This document shows, in pieces, positions 1 to 10,394 of a DNA stretch of 64,000 nt. Every line of letters begins with the position of its first letter. Within the stretch, counting starts at the first letter, position 1. This stretch comes from Adiantum capillus-veneris. Lineage: Eukaryota > Streptophyta > Polypodiopsida > Polypodiales > Pteridaceae. Position numbers and translations under genes: made by a program. Location of the stretch: the NCBI GenBank assembly GCA_014529385.2, contig CM043952.1, forward strand, positions 71,495,299 to 71,559,298, read 5' to 3'. Under the pieces are notes generated by a model that was given only the letters and a program-made list of their open reading frames with translations, ran no database searches and was not told the origin of the DNA.

Positions 1-1320
1 CTTTGGTTTTACCACGGTTGAGACTGCGATGATATCTAAAGTGGTGCAGTTGACCTTTGGCACTACTAACCTCTACTTCGGTCAACTAGTATGTGTATGT
101 ATCTACGTGTTTGTGTGCTAATATATATATCCTCTGGGAGAGAATTCTAATGTTACGATCAATTGATCACTTAGACGTTGAATTTAGGTGTAGCCAACAC
201 AAAACAATGGCTACATTTACAACCTTAACATATATATGTGTGAACATATATATCTGTTTCTGCATGTATGTAGGCACTAAGTACGGGAGCATAGCATCCG
301 AATGTTAGAGGCGTCCTCTTGGGTATAGCCCTTTTTTAATCGTGGCTTTGAGGTCATTGATCCACTCATGCATGGATTATAGCAATGTACCTTTGGTTTT
401 ACCACGGTTGAGACTCTGATGATATCTAAAGAGGTGCAGTTGACCTTTGGCACTACTAGCCTCTACTTAGGTCAACTAGTATGTGTATGTATCTATGTGT
501 TTGTGTGCTAATATATATATGCTCTAGGACAGAATTATAATGTTACGATCAATTGATCACTTAGACGTTGAATTTAGGTGCAGCCAACACAAAACGATGG
601 CTACATTTACAACCTTAACATATATATGTGTGAACATATATATCTATTTATGCATGTATGTAGGCACTAAGTACGGGAGCATATCATCCGAAGGTTAGAC
701 GCGTCTTGTTGGGTATAGTCCTTTTTTAATCGTGGCTTTGCGGTCATTGATCCACTCATGCATGGATTACCGCAATGTACCTTTGGTTTTACCACGGTTG
801 AGACTGCGATGATATCTAAAGAGGTGCAGTTGACCTTTGGCACTACTAGCCTCTACTTAGGTCAACTAGTATGTGTATGTATCTACGTGTTTGTGTGCTA
901 ATATATATATCCTCTGGGACAGAATTCTAATGTTACGATCAATTGATCACTTAGACGTTGAATTTAGGTGCAGCCAACACAAAACGATGGCTACATTTAC
1001 AACCTTAACATATTTATGTGTGAACATATATATCTATTTATGCATGTATGGAGGCACTAAGTACAGGAGCATAGCATCCGAAGGTTAGACGCGTTCTCTT
1101 GGGTATAGTCCTTTTTTAATCGTGGCTTTGCGGTCATTGATCCACTCATGCATGGATTACCGCAACGTTCCTTTGGTTTTACCACGATTGAGACTGCGAT
1201 GATATCTAAAGAGGTGTAGTTGACATTTGGCACTACTAGCCTCTACTTAGGTCTACTAGTGTGTATATCTATATACGTGTTTGTGTGGTAATATACTTGT
1301 GTATGTATATTTAGATGAAT
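1..1320. repeat. 390-bp tandem repeat array, about 3.4 units
   Basis: The same opening (CTTTGGTTTTACCACG) recurs at 1, 391, 781 and 1171, an exact 390-bp period; the last unit decays after about 1300. Units differ by only a few per cent. The array lies directly upstream of the transposase-like gene at 1366, so it may be a promoter-proximal repeat of a CACTA element. Inverted copies occur at about 18830-19195 and 31760-32392 and a scrap at 28346-28381, always with CACTA or LINE material. Short ORFs of 71 codons inside the units are by-products of the repetition. Confidence 0.93.
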
Positions 1321-1365
1321 GAATATGGTGAAAAGCTTAATCTTATATTGCTCTTTGTAATGTAG

Positions 1366-2952
1366 ATGTCAAACGATAGACCAACTAGTGAGGAGCAGCC
1401 AGCTGGCTCTTCTTTTGGTTGGTTCACATCTCAGGTGGGTTCCCACCCGGGGTGGACATCGCCTCCACTGGACCCGAGTCTTGAGTCGGTGAGAACAAGC
1501 AAAAAAATAAATAATGTTTCTACGTTGCTAACCAGAAACCATGAGTGTCATAGGTTTTTTTTTTTTTGTTATTTGGAGGCATGGACATCCTACACCTACC
1601 CTTCTCAGATTCCTACACTGGTCGTAGATCCTGACTCACAGCGGGCTATCTCTTTACGAGAGTAGTACCTGCGTTCGACGGAGAATTTGTTTGGCCACTA
1701 CACTCCACATCAGCTTGCAACCTACGGCATTTCTCTGCAGACTACACCCTGGGGGAGTCAGGGAGGGACTCCTTACCTACAGAGCCTCGCACCGACGGCA
1801 CCTCCCTCTACTCTGCCTTCCTATCGTACTACTCCTATTCCATCGCAGGGTCCTACTTCCCTTGTATTGTAGAGTCCTACTCCATGGCATCACAGGTTTC
1901 TATGTCACTCCATGTCACTCCGACTTCGCTAGAACATTGTCGACGGACTTCCTCTAGTAGCGCACGTCAACGCTCGTCTCAGGGCAGCGAGCAGCGTGAG
2001 AGACAAAGCGGCGGTGGATCTTGTGGTTTCTCATGTTTCGATAGTGACGGGGAAACGGAGTCCCCACTTTCAGAGCGTGCCTCCCCTGACGTAGAGGATG
2101 AGGATACTGACGCACCCGTGCCAGACACGCATGGACGCTACTACACGATTAAATATGGCGGGGAGGTTGATTTCGGCACAGCACAGGGCAGGGCATTTCT
2201 ACGCCATCTACAAATTCTTATACATTCAACGTATAAGAATTGATTAGTAAAGTTGAGAGACCAGCTGCCCAATCCTACACTGTACATTGAGGATGCTCTG
2301 ATAGCTAGATTTCCAAACGTCCGCGATCAACGTTTTTCAAAATAATGGTTGGAGGGCTACATAAAGACATTTCTAAAAAACAAGCAATCCAGTGTGCGGC
2401 AGGCAGTAGCCAGCCACGTCAAAGATCCAGACATGAGGTACCACGGTGGCAACATGGCAGACGCGGAGTGGGAGTGGGCAATTCAAGAGAGCAGCGATCA
2501 AGCTATGACGGGCTCATCATATAGACAACAACGTGAGGCCCGTGCAAGAGAAACTCCCACGCACTATGGCTCAGGAGGCAAGGGGGCTTGGAAGGATAAA
2601 TATGTAAGATTATTTGAATTATAACGTTGATCGTTGATTATAAAGATTATAGTTGATAATTTGGTATTGTTATTGCTAACTTAGGAAAATGTCACTCTCT
2701 CTGGACCAACTAGAGAGATGGTCAAGTATCGGGAGCAACATACTGAATTTGATACTTGGCAGTGGTTGTTTGAAAACAACCACATCTCTCGCGAGCAATT
2801 TAGCGGGCGGTTGGAACACTACAAGCAGTAAGTTTAAACAAGTAATTTTGTATCAATTATTTTGAGCTGTGGATAATTGTTTAATTTGGTTTGGGTTTAT
2901 GTAGAGTCAAAGTGATCCAACATATGTGCCTCTGGACGACGATGAGGATTAG
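1366..2952 (+). pseudogene. Transposase_24-like second CACTA protein, copy 1
   Basis: The gene starts MSNDRPTSEEQ and appears split into exons: a first exon to about 1490 (GTGAGA donor), a second from about 1571 after a T-rich tract, later exons near 1884-2240 and 2348-2600, then 2688-2828 and about 2905-2952, ending LDDDED and TAG. A basic block around 2350-2600 (KTFLKNKQSSVRQAV, then GNMADAEWEW) has the layout of the plant Ptta/En/Spm transposase domain (Pfam Transposase_24). Such proteins are thought to bind subterminal repeats and assist TNP2. Several frame changes and stops (for example around 2243 and 2346) mean it is broken or that my exon edges are wrong. The inverted copy at 17.2-18.8 kb is a paralogue. 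Confidence 0.6.
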
Positions 2953-3162
2953 ATAAAAAAATGTTTTGTCAAAAATTTCGTAAAGTCCCAATGTGTCACA
3001 ATGTATATACAATTATTTACTTTTAATTGTAACTTTTTTAAATAGTTGATCTTCTACATTTTTAATTGTCAAGGTAAAGTAAATTCAATTTTAGTTCCTT
3101 GGTATGTTTAATACTCTTCCAAAAAACAACTGATGTCTTATTGTTTTACGCACGTCAAAATT

Positions 3163-3214
3163 AAAGGTGCTCATTTGGGCCGCCCAAATTTGGGTGGCCC
3201 AAATGAGCACCTTT
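3163..3214. repeat. 52-bp near-perfect palindrome
   Basis: Arms 3163-3188 and 3189-3214 are complementary with one mismatch and no loop. It lies downstream of the transposase-like gene and just inside the CACTA terminus. The related copy at 16969-17030 is perfect. It could extrude as a hairpin or form the folded end of a transcript. Confidence 0.92.
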
Positions 3215-3224
3215 ATTTTTGAAT

Positions 3225-3438
3225 TGGTGTTTAGTGGTAATATACGTAGTAATAACAGCGGCAATGGTCGCGGTAATAGCAACGGGTATATTGCCGCGAC
3301 TATTACCGCACTTATTGCTTATAAACCACTACCGCGTTCATAGCCGCGGTTATTGCTGCCCACGTAAATTTTTCTCTCCTTTTTTCTTTTTTTTTTCCAC
3401 GGCAATGTTAATGGTTATAGACAACTCCTCTTATAGTG
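3225..3438. repeat. CACTA subterminal repeats and terminal inverted repeat
   Basis: GCGGTAATAGC-like and TATTACCGC-like motifs occur in both orientations between 3230 and 3360, followed by a T-rich stretch and the terminus ending in TATAGTG at 3438. Subterminal clusters of this kind are typical binding sites for CACTA accessory transposase. Confidence 0.75.
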
Positions 3439-3734
3439 AGTGTGAGTCAAGGAGAGGAGTGAATTTATCCCACACGCACTGCTGCAAAGTTAAAGAGCTA
3501 CTTTAAGCTTATTTCATGAATGAATTTACACAATTCTATTTTGTATCACATCTCGCTTGTTTATGATGAGCTTGTGATGGCCTAGGACATACTCAAGATC
3601 GCGTTTATGAGAACAAGTTTATTGATCTTGGAACCTAATTCGCTTGAGTGACAATCTAGCCAACACACACTCACTTGTGTACACGATGTTTATCTTTCAT
3701 CCACCCTAGCTAGTACAATCCCATTCCCATCATA
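3439..3734. other. No recognised gene
   Basis: AT-rich sequence between the CACTA terminus and the first trace of the hAT gene. No long ORF, repeat or RNA gene is visible; it may be the 5' region of the hAT element. Confidence 0.4.
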
Positions 3735-3799
3735 AGCTATGCCATACAACAAAATTTGGTGGGGCACCTCGACTAAGAGAACATTTTCTAGGTGGAACC
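3735..3799 (+). pseudogene. hAT transposase, 5' part of the BED zinc finger
   Basis: One frame reads KFGGAPRLREHFLGGT up to the copia insertion, resembling the (G)G..RL.EHL part of a BED zinc finger. The reading continues in the same frame at 8913 (KKWGCTCSHP) once the copia element and one copy of GAACC are removed. Short and degenerate, so the call depends on the downstream hAT domain. Confidence 0.5.
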
Positions 3800-4026
3800 T
3801 GTTACCATATACATGTGGTAGTGATGTGTGTGAACACACTAGGACCGCCGGGGCATTTTTTCCCTCTTTAGGAGGTTTTTTCCCCTGAGCATTATATATA
3901 CGCCCATCACTCTAGGGCCATCTATCTTTCCATTGCACACTAAGTAATACACTATCTATTGTGTGCCTTGAGATTCCTTCGTCTTCTCCAAGCTGTGTGT
4001 GTCTCTCTACAACCCTAATTCCAACA
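3800..4026 (+). repeat. copia 5' LTR
   Basis: Begins TGTTACCATATACATG and ends TTCCAACA. A TATA-like stretch (ATTATATATACG) near 3890-3901 would be the promoter, with R and U5 following. Confidence 0.96.
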
Positions 4027-4027
4027 A

Positions 4028-4044
4028 TTGGTATCATAGCAGGC
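4028..4044 (+). promoter_or_regulatory. copia primer-binding site
   Basis: TTGGTATCATAGCAGG follows the LTR by one or two bases and resembles the initiator tRNA-Met binding site TGGTATCAGAGC with one substitution. Confidence 0.85.
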
Positions 4045-4347
4045 TGCGTCCTCCCGAGCTTCGTTGCCAGCTGCTCCAGCACACGCCTACTCACTTTCTT
4101 CGATTTCAATGAGCTTTGGTGAGAGTTCGCAGGTAAACAAATACTTCGGGCTCATTTCGGCCTCCATTTTCACTAGAGGCAGTACTACACAGGCTATTTT
4201 GTCATTTTGTGCAGAATTTCTGTCAGTGCCGTTTTCTGCATAACAGGTGCCTTATAGTCTTCTATGGTTTGTGCTATATAGGACGTGTTGTTCCCGCTTT
4301 GTTTCTCCTATTTTTGAGCAGTTTTCACATCAGGTGCAGCATTCACC

Positions 4348-5230
4348 ATGTTCAAGATGTTTGCTGCTGAGGACAGGTTGGATGGGTACAACTACCCTAT
4401 GTGGGCTTGTATGATGCAACATGTTCTTGTGTTAAAGGGCGTCTGGAACATTGTGCAGAGCATTGATGTACGTCTTGTTTTTGAGGATGTAGGGGATGTT
4501 GAGGATGTTGAGGATGTTGCAGGTCTTGTTGCAAGGATTGTTGTTGTTAGAGTTGTTTTGCATACAACAAAACAAGCTCGTTGGGATGTAAAGGATGCAC
4601 AGGCTCATGCATTGATTGCGTTGTCTGTGAAGCACACCATTGTTCCTCACATCCATTCAGCAAAATCTGCAAAACAGGCTTGTGATATTTTGGCTCGTCT
4701 TTATGCAAGTCTCAATGAGGCTAAACTTGCTTTGCTGTGTAAAGAGCTGGAGTCGAAGCTTATGCATGAGGAAGATGATATGGACACTTTCCTTGCTAGT
4801 GTCAAGGATATCAATGAGCAACTTATTTCTGCAGGTGAAGTCATTTCAGACAGTTCCCTTGTGCAGACTGTTCTTGATGCCTTACCAGACTTTTGCTAGT
4901 ACTTGGAGACTTATGACCCAAGAAAATCAAGAAGTTGTCAAGTTTGATGCATTATGCACATTGCTGTTGCAAGAGTCACTTTCTAGAAAAACAGGACTAG
5001 GCAGCATGCAGTTGAACAGGCTTTTATTGCTTCTCAAAGAAAGGGTGGTAACAGTAATGCAGCCACTTCTTATGGTTCTGCTGCGAGTGTCAAAACTTCT
5101 GTTCCTAATGCTTCTGTTGGCAGCACTTTGTCTAGAAATTCTGGTGATAAGGGTAAAAAGAAGATGCGTTTCCATTATTGTAAAGCTAACGATCACTTGA
5201 TCAAGTCGTGTCCTAAGTTGAAGGCCAAAG
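4348..5230 (+). pseudogene. copia Gag region
   Basis: Starts MFKMFAAEDRLDGYNYPMW, the usual N-terminus of plant copia Gag (the LDG.NY..W pattern), followed by the UBN2-like helical region (IPHIHSAKSAKQACDIL, LYASLNEAKL). It stops at TAG 4897-4899. The zinc knuckle survives in another frame near 5164-5215 as FHYCKANDHLIKSC, where Phe replaces the first Cys of CX2CX4HX4C. An acidic stretch encoded by a near-repeat (GATGTTGAG) lies at 4480-4520. Confidence 0.85.
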
Positions 5231-6553
5231 AGGCTAAGAAGAAAGAGGGTGGTTCCACTACAAATGTTGGTTCCACTACAAATGCAGCCATTGTTAAGTC
5301 TTCTATGAAAGGAGACTGTGATGCTGATGTTGATGCAGAATGGGCTTTTAGCCCAGAGTGCACTTACAATCCTGCTGTCCATGATGCATACTTCTCAGTT
5401 GCTATAGATTCACATGTGTGGTATTTCGACAGTGGTGCTACAAAGCACATTACCTCACATCGTGAATTTTTTACCTCTCTCGAGTCTGTCCCTCATGGGA
5501 ATTTAGTCACTTGTGCCAACAATGCCTCTTATCCAGTTTCGGGTGTTGGAAAGATTGTGCTTACTGCTGCTAATGGCAGTTCTTTCACACTTGTTGATAC
5601 ACTTTATGTACCTAGGATCAAGAAGAATCTCTTGTCTGTATCCGCACATGTTAGACTTGGACTTGTAGTCAAATTTGTGGATGACAGATGTACAATTCAT
5701 GATCTCAATTTTGGTGATAAAATTGCTGCATCTGACCTTTTGTGCCATGGGCTGTATAAGCTCACTTTGTATAACAAGTGTGGACAAAATTTTGCAAATG
5801 CTGTTGCAGATTCGAGGGCTATTTCAAATGAAAAACTTTGGCATGCACGTTTTGGTCATCTAAATTTTGTCTGTTTGCTGCATTTGCAGAAATTTGATAT
5901 GGTTGCTTCTTTGCCGCCTCTTGAAGCACCTGCCAAACATGTTTGTGAAGGCTGTATTTTAGGTAAGATGCAACGTTCTAAGTTTCCAGAGGATGGTTTA
6001 GTTTGGGCCACATTCAGGTTGCAGCTTGTGCATAGTGATGTTTGTGGGCCCATGCAAACTACGTCCTTGGGCAATTACTTGTACTTCATGACATTCATTG
6101 ATGATTACTCCAGGCATGCATGGGTATTTCTGCTTAAATCAAAGTCCGAAGTTTTTATGTGCTTCAAACAATTTCTGTACTATGGGCACCCTCTGTTCCG
6201 AATAAGGGGGGGAGTATATGTCTCATGAATTTAATGCATTTTTGGCTAGTCTTGGGATAAAACACAAATGTACAGTGCCTTATATACCTCAGCAAAATGG
6301 TGTTGCTGAGAGGACAAACAAGTCACTAATGGAAATGGCACGATGTATGGTCAAAATTCAAGCTTTGTCGCATTCTTTTTGGCTTGAGGCCATCATGTGT
6401 GCGACTTATGTACTTAACAGGTGTCCTATGAAATTTTTGCAGTCTATTACTCCATATGAAGCGTGGCATGATAGAAAGCCTTCTATTGAGCACATGCGTG
6501 TTTTTGGTTGTTTGGCATATGCTTTGGTGCCACAAACACATCATAGAAAATAG
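5230..6553 (+). pseudogene. copia protease and integrase region
   Basis: Protease: WYFDSGATKHIT at about 5418-5455 (D-S-G active site). GAG-pre-integrase: LWHARFGHLNF then CEGCILGKMQRSKFP (HHCC zinc finger). Integrase core: LVHSDVCGPM and FIDDYSRHAWVF (catalytic Asp positions), then after a frame break near 6200-6220 PYIPQQNGVAERTNKSLMEMAR (catalytic Glu). Between FKQF and the next conserved block part of the usual linker is missing, and the G-run at 6206-6213 is the likely frameshift. The frame closes at TAG near 6551. Confidence 0.92.
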
Positions 6554-8605
6554 GATCATAAGGCTGTCAAATGTATTTTTGTTGGTTATAGTGCTGAAAG
6601 CAAAGGTTACAGGTTATACCATTAGCAAACAAAGTGTATTCTGGTTTCACGGGATGTAGTGTTCGTGGAAGATTCTGTTCATCCCTTGCTGTCATGTACT
6701 AGAGATAGTAATGTAAGCTCACACGACATTGATGACACTTTGTTGCCTCTTTTCAGTGGTGGAAATACGAATGTAATTTTCAATGAGGCAAATGTACAGC
6801 CTATGGGGGTTTCTGAAAATGTTACATATCAGCCTATTGCTGATGCAGATGTACATGATGTACTTGATTGGGAAAGGGATGAAAATGAGCAAGCTAGAGG
6901 TATGCCAAAATGGTTGGTCCACACGCTAGAGGTATGCCAAAATGGTTGGTCCACACTTTGCGTGATAGTAAATTGGATGCACTTTGTCTAGTCGTACTCG
7001 TTCAGGCTCTCGCCATGCATCTTATGCATCAGATTGTTATGCTTTGGGTGTATCTAGCTTACATGATGTTGAGGAGCCTCTGTCTTTTGATGAAGCACAG
7101 AATTAAGAAAATTGGATGGCTGCCATGCAATCAGAATATGATGCACTTATAGAAAATGACACATGGACTTTGTGTGATTTGCCTCCTGGCAAAAAGGCCA
7201 TTTGAATGAAGTGGGTTTACAAGTTGAAACGCAAGCCGGATGGTGAGATAGATCGCCATAAGGCTCGACTTGTTGCAAAGGGTTATGCACAGCAAAAAGA
7301 CATAGATTATGAAGAGACTTTTGCTCCCACTTGTCGTTATGACTACTGTGCATTTTCTATGTGCATTGGCAGCTCATTTTGGTTGGGATGTACATCAATC
7401 AGACATTGTTACTGCTTTCTTGAATGGTGACATATTTGAGGAAGTTTATGTAATGCAGCCTTGTGGTTTTGTCATAAAAGGACTAGAGGACAAAGTGTGT
7501 AGATGTAAGAAAGCTTTGTATGGTTGAAGCAATCTCCTCGTGCTTGGTATGAAAAAGCTGACACTCATTTGGTTAGACGAGGCTTTCATAACAGTCCAAC
7601 AGAAAGCACATTGTATGTAAAGCATGAGGGTGATGTACTTCTCATTGTGGTTCTTTATGTGGATGATTTGATGATCACTGGACCAAATGAGAGACATATT
7701 GCAGGGTGATTTGAATGCTACTTTCAAGATGAAAGATTCGGAGCTGTTGCATCATTACTTGGGTATACAGTTTAAGCAGTGTGATGGTGGTATTGCCTTG
7801 TGTCAGAAAAGTTACATAAAGACACTGCTATGTAAGTTTGGACTTGAGGATTGCAAACCTATTGCCACTCCCATGGAAACAGTCTTGAAATTGAGTCTAC
7901 ATGATGCTGGCGATCCGGCTGATGTCACTCTTTACCAAAATGCTGTTGGCTGCCACATTTATGTATGCAACACGAGGCCAGATATTCAGTTTGCAGTCTC
8001 ACAGGTCAACATATTTATGCATAGCCCAGGGTCTAAGCATTGGCAGGTTGTCAAGAGGATTTTCCGCTACCTTAGTGGCACTTTACATCGCAGCTTGTTT
8101 ATATCCCAAGGGGGGATCATTGCCGCCAGACTTACATGCTTTTTCGGACTCAGATTGCACTAGTTGTTTTGACACGCGAGTATCCACAAGTGGTTTTTGT
8201 TTCATGCTTGGCAGTTCATGTATATCATGGTTGAGCAAGAAGCAACCGACTGTGGCCACTTCAAGTTGTGAGGCTAAGTACAAGGCAGTCTTCACAGCCA
8301 TGGTTGAGTGTATATGGCTCAGACGCCTTATGGTTGATTTGGGTGTTGGACAGGACACTGCCAACACTATCTACACTGACAGTCAGAGTGCATTGGCAAT
8401 CGCGAGGAGCCCAATTTTTCATGCTCGCACAAAGCACATTGAGGTGCATTACCACTATGTCAGGGAGAGGCTCTCAGCAGGAGAGATCAGCTTGGCTTAT
8501 GTGCCAACACAGGACAACCTTGCAGATCTTTTCAAAAAGGCATTGTCTCGTGAGAAGCTTGAAGCTTTCCGCAAAGCTTTGGGATTACTCCGCTTTGTGG
8601 ATTGA
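6554..8605 (+). pseudogene. copia reverse transcriptase and RNase H region
   Basis: RT begins near 7206 (MKWVYKLKRKPDGEIDRHKARLVAKG) and shows the catalytic YVDDLMITG near 7656-7684. RNase H follows with the TRPDIQFAVSQV tail of RT, then DSDCTSCFDTRVSTSGF, SSCEAKYKAV and IYTDSQSALAIA, and ends PTQDNLADLFKKAL before TGA at 8605. Frame changes occur near 7340, 7525, 7700 and 8100, and a 36-bp near-direct repeat (GGTATGCCAAAATGGTTGG) sits at about 6899-6955. No functional polyprotein can be read. Confidence 0.92.
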
Positions 8606-8670
8606 TCATGTCCTTAGGGCATGGCACTTACCTTTACTCATGTGCCAGCTCTCATTCACCACATCACTCT

Positions 8671-8680
8671 AGGGGGGATT
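8671..8680 (+). promoter_or_regulatory. copia polypurine tract
   Basis: AGGGGGGATT directly precedes the 3' LTR, the expected primer site for plus-strand synthesis. Confidence 0.85.
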
Positions 8681-8907
8681 TGTTACCATATACATGTGGT
8701 AGTGATATGTGTGAACACACTAGGACTGCCGGGGCATTTTTTCCCTCTTTAGGAGGTTTTTTCTCCCGATCATTATATATACTCCCATCACTCTAGGGAT
8801 ATCTATCTTTCCATTGCACACTAAGTAATACACTCTCTATTGTGTGCCTTGAGCTTCCTTCGTCTTGTCCAAGCTGTGTGTGTCTCTTTGCAACCCTAAT
8901 TCCAACA
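8681..8907 (+). repeat. copia 3' LTR
   Basis: Same length as the 5' LTR and the same ends, TGTTACC...CCAACA. Followed by the target duplicate GAACC. Confidence 0.96.
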
Positions 8908-8912
8908 GAACC

Positions 8913-10340
8913 AAGAAATGGGGTTGCACATGTAGCCACCCCAATGCATCTGCAATGGTCAAACACTTGAGGGAATAAATTCAAAAGAAAGAATCAAAGA
9001 AAAATTACACGTCTGCTATTAATGTCTTCAGAATGGTAGAACATATTACTTCCAATCAACAAACTCTCAAAGCATCATCGACTTGCACTCTGAATCCCAA
9101 TGTGCATCCAAAAAGTAGCCTACCGAATGCATCATCATCAAAGTGTCATTTTGACATGGAAAGGTGTGTATGAGTCAAACTTCATTGTAAGAAAGCTTAC
9201 ATAATTGTCTCCTTGATGATGCACAGATCGATCTTACTAACATGATTTAGTTTTCAATGCTATGATGATGGTGGACAGAGAGCATTAGAAGAGAGCATGG
9301 AAGAAAATTAATGAGTTTGGATTAGGGTTTTCATCACCCATGTACCATGCTATGCAAAGTGATCTATTGGATAAATTCTATGTTCAAGTAAAGAACATGT
9401 GCAAAAGGTAATTCCTAGCAATATAGACCTTTCTAGATGTACCATAGTCAGCGATGACTGGTCCAATGCACAAAGAAAACCACTAACTAACTTCATCTAG
9501 AGATGAAACATTTGTTCGTGATGTGGATTCAAATGGTTCAATTAAGTATGTGGTTTATATTGCTGATGTGATTACCTTTGTGGTAGAGGAAGTGGGTGTT
9601 AAACATGTAGTCTAAATTGTAATAGACAATGCAAATAATTGCAAGAACGCCGACAAATCTTGAAGCGATGATACCCGCAAGTTTTTCCTTTTGGGTGCCA
9701 TACACATGGGTTGAATCTTGTAATAAAAGATTGGTATAAGAGTGACGATACCAAGTGGTTTGCCTCTTTTGTTGATATTGCTTGCCAGCTTGTGAGATTT
9801 ATGCTCAAAAGAGAGAGAGTATTAGATATTTTTTGACCTCACATGTCAGTTATGTTAAAAATACCTAGAGAGACTAGATTTTTCACTCACTTCTACACTT
9901 TTGAGTCTCTTCTTCAAAACAAAGATGCAGTCATAACTAAATTTACATGTATGGAATTTCATGATTGGGAGAGCGAGCATAACGTAACAATGAAAGAAAA
10001 ATTAAAGTCTTAAGGACAGTGCTTATAAAAAAAACTCGATGCATATCATGTAATGATGCCTGTTATGTATGCCATACACAATTTGGACTACAAGGCACCT
10101 AATCTCGAAAAAGTATGGATGCAATGGTGGACTGTCCAAAGGAGTTTGAATTGTCTTAGAAAATTAGAGCATTTGGTTGTGGGAAAGCATTGGCGTGTTC
10201 CATTCTCTCGTCAACAAAGTAAAGCCCTCTTGAAGTACTTTCATGCTAGATGGATTAGAGCACATACACCATTATAGAGTGCTGCTTACATGCTAGATCC
10301 TGAACCTTTGCAATATGGACTTGATGTCCAATGTTGAAGT
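8913..10340 (+). pseudogene. hAT-family transposase (BED / DUF659), decayed
   Basis: Reads KKWGCTCSHPNASAMVKHL (rest of a BED-like finger) from 8913, then TIVSDDWSNAQRKPLTNF near 9447-9500, matching the DUF659 motif (SDGWS...RPL.NF), then IDNANNC near 9620-9640, and HTHGLNLVIKDW near 9700-9735 (the CAAH.LNL..D position). ETRFFTHFYTFESLLQNKDAV near 9865-9930 matches the TRF.T....L..LL block. A C-terminal piece lies at 10053-10277. Many stops and frame changes. The element is interrupted by the copia insertion; its termini were not found. Confidence 0.75.
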
Positions 10341-10394
10341 AGTTCATGACTTTTAACAGTGGTAAAACTTTCTATGCCAATGTCGATGTAGTCG

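Larger units (their letters stand above)
1..3438 (+). mobile_element. CACTA (En/Spm) transposon, 3' part, copy 1
   Basis: The right end reads CAACTCCTCTTATAGTG at 3422-3438; its complement starts CACTATAAGAGG, a CACTA-type terminal inverted repeat. Inside are subterminal motifs of the type GCGGTAATA and TATTACCGC (about 3230-3360), a near-perfect palindrome (3163-3214), a Transposase_24-like gene and the 390-bp array. An inverted copy with the same order begins at 16746. The left end lies outside the window, so the target duplication cannot be tested; the three bases after the end are AGT. Confidence 0.8.
3800..8907 (+). mobile_element. Ty1/copia LTR retrotransposon, complete insertion, dead
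   Basis: Two 227-bp LTRs (3800-4026, 8681-8907), each TG...CA, bracket a gag-pol region in copia order (integrase before RT). The insertion is flanked by GAACC at 3795-3799 and 8908-8912, a perfect 5-bp target duplication. A primer-binding site and polypurine tract are in place. The LTRs differ at about 13 positions by eye (near 6 per cent), so this insertion is not recent. It interrupts a hAT transposase gene. Confidence 0.97.

Noticed and set aside
93-1088. Repeated 71-codon ORFs (MYVSTCLCANIYIL...)
   Set aside because: They follow from the 390-bp repeat; not every unit keeps the frame open and there are no protein features.
1-1320. CRISPR-like array
   Set aside because: Units are 390 bp, contiguous, without spacers, and the DNA is eukaryotic.
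3912-4109. Minus-strand ORF also seen at 8793-8984
   Set aside because: It is antisense to the copia LTR and repeated only because the LTR is.
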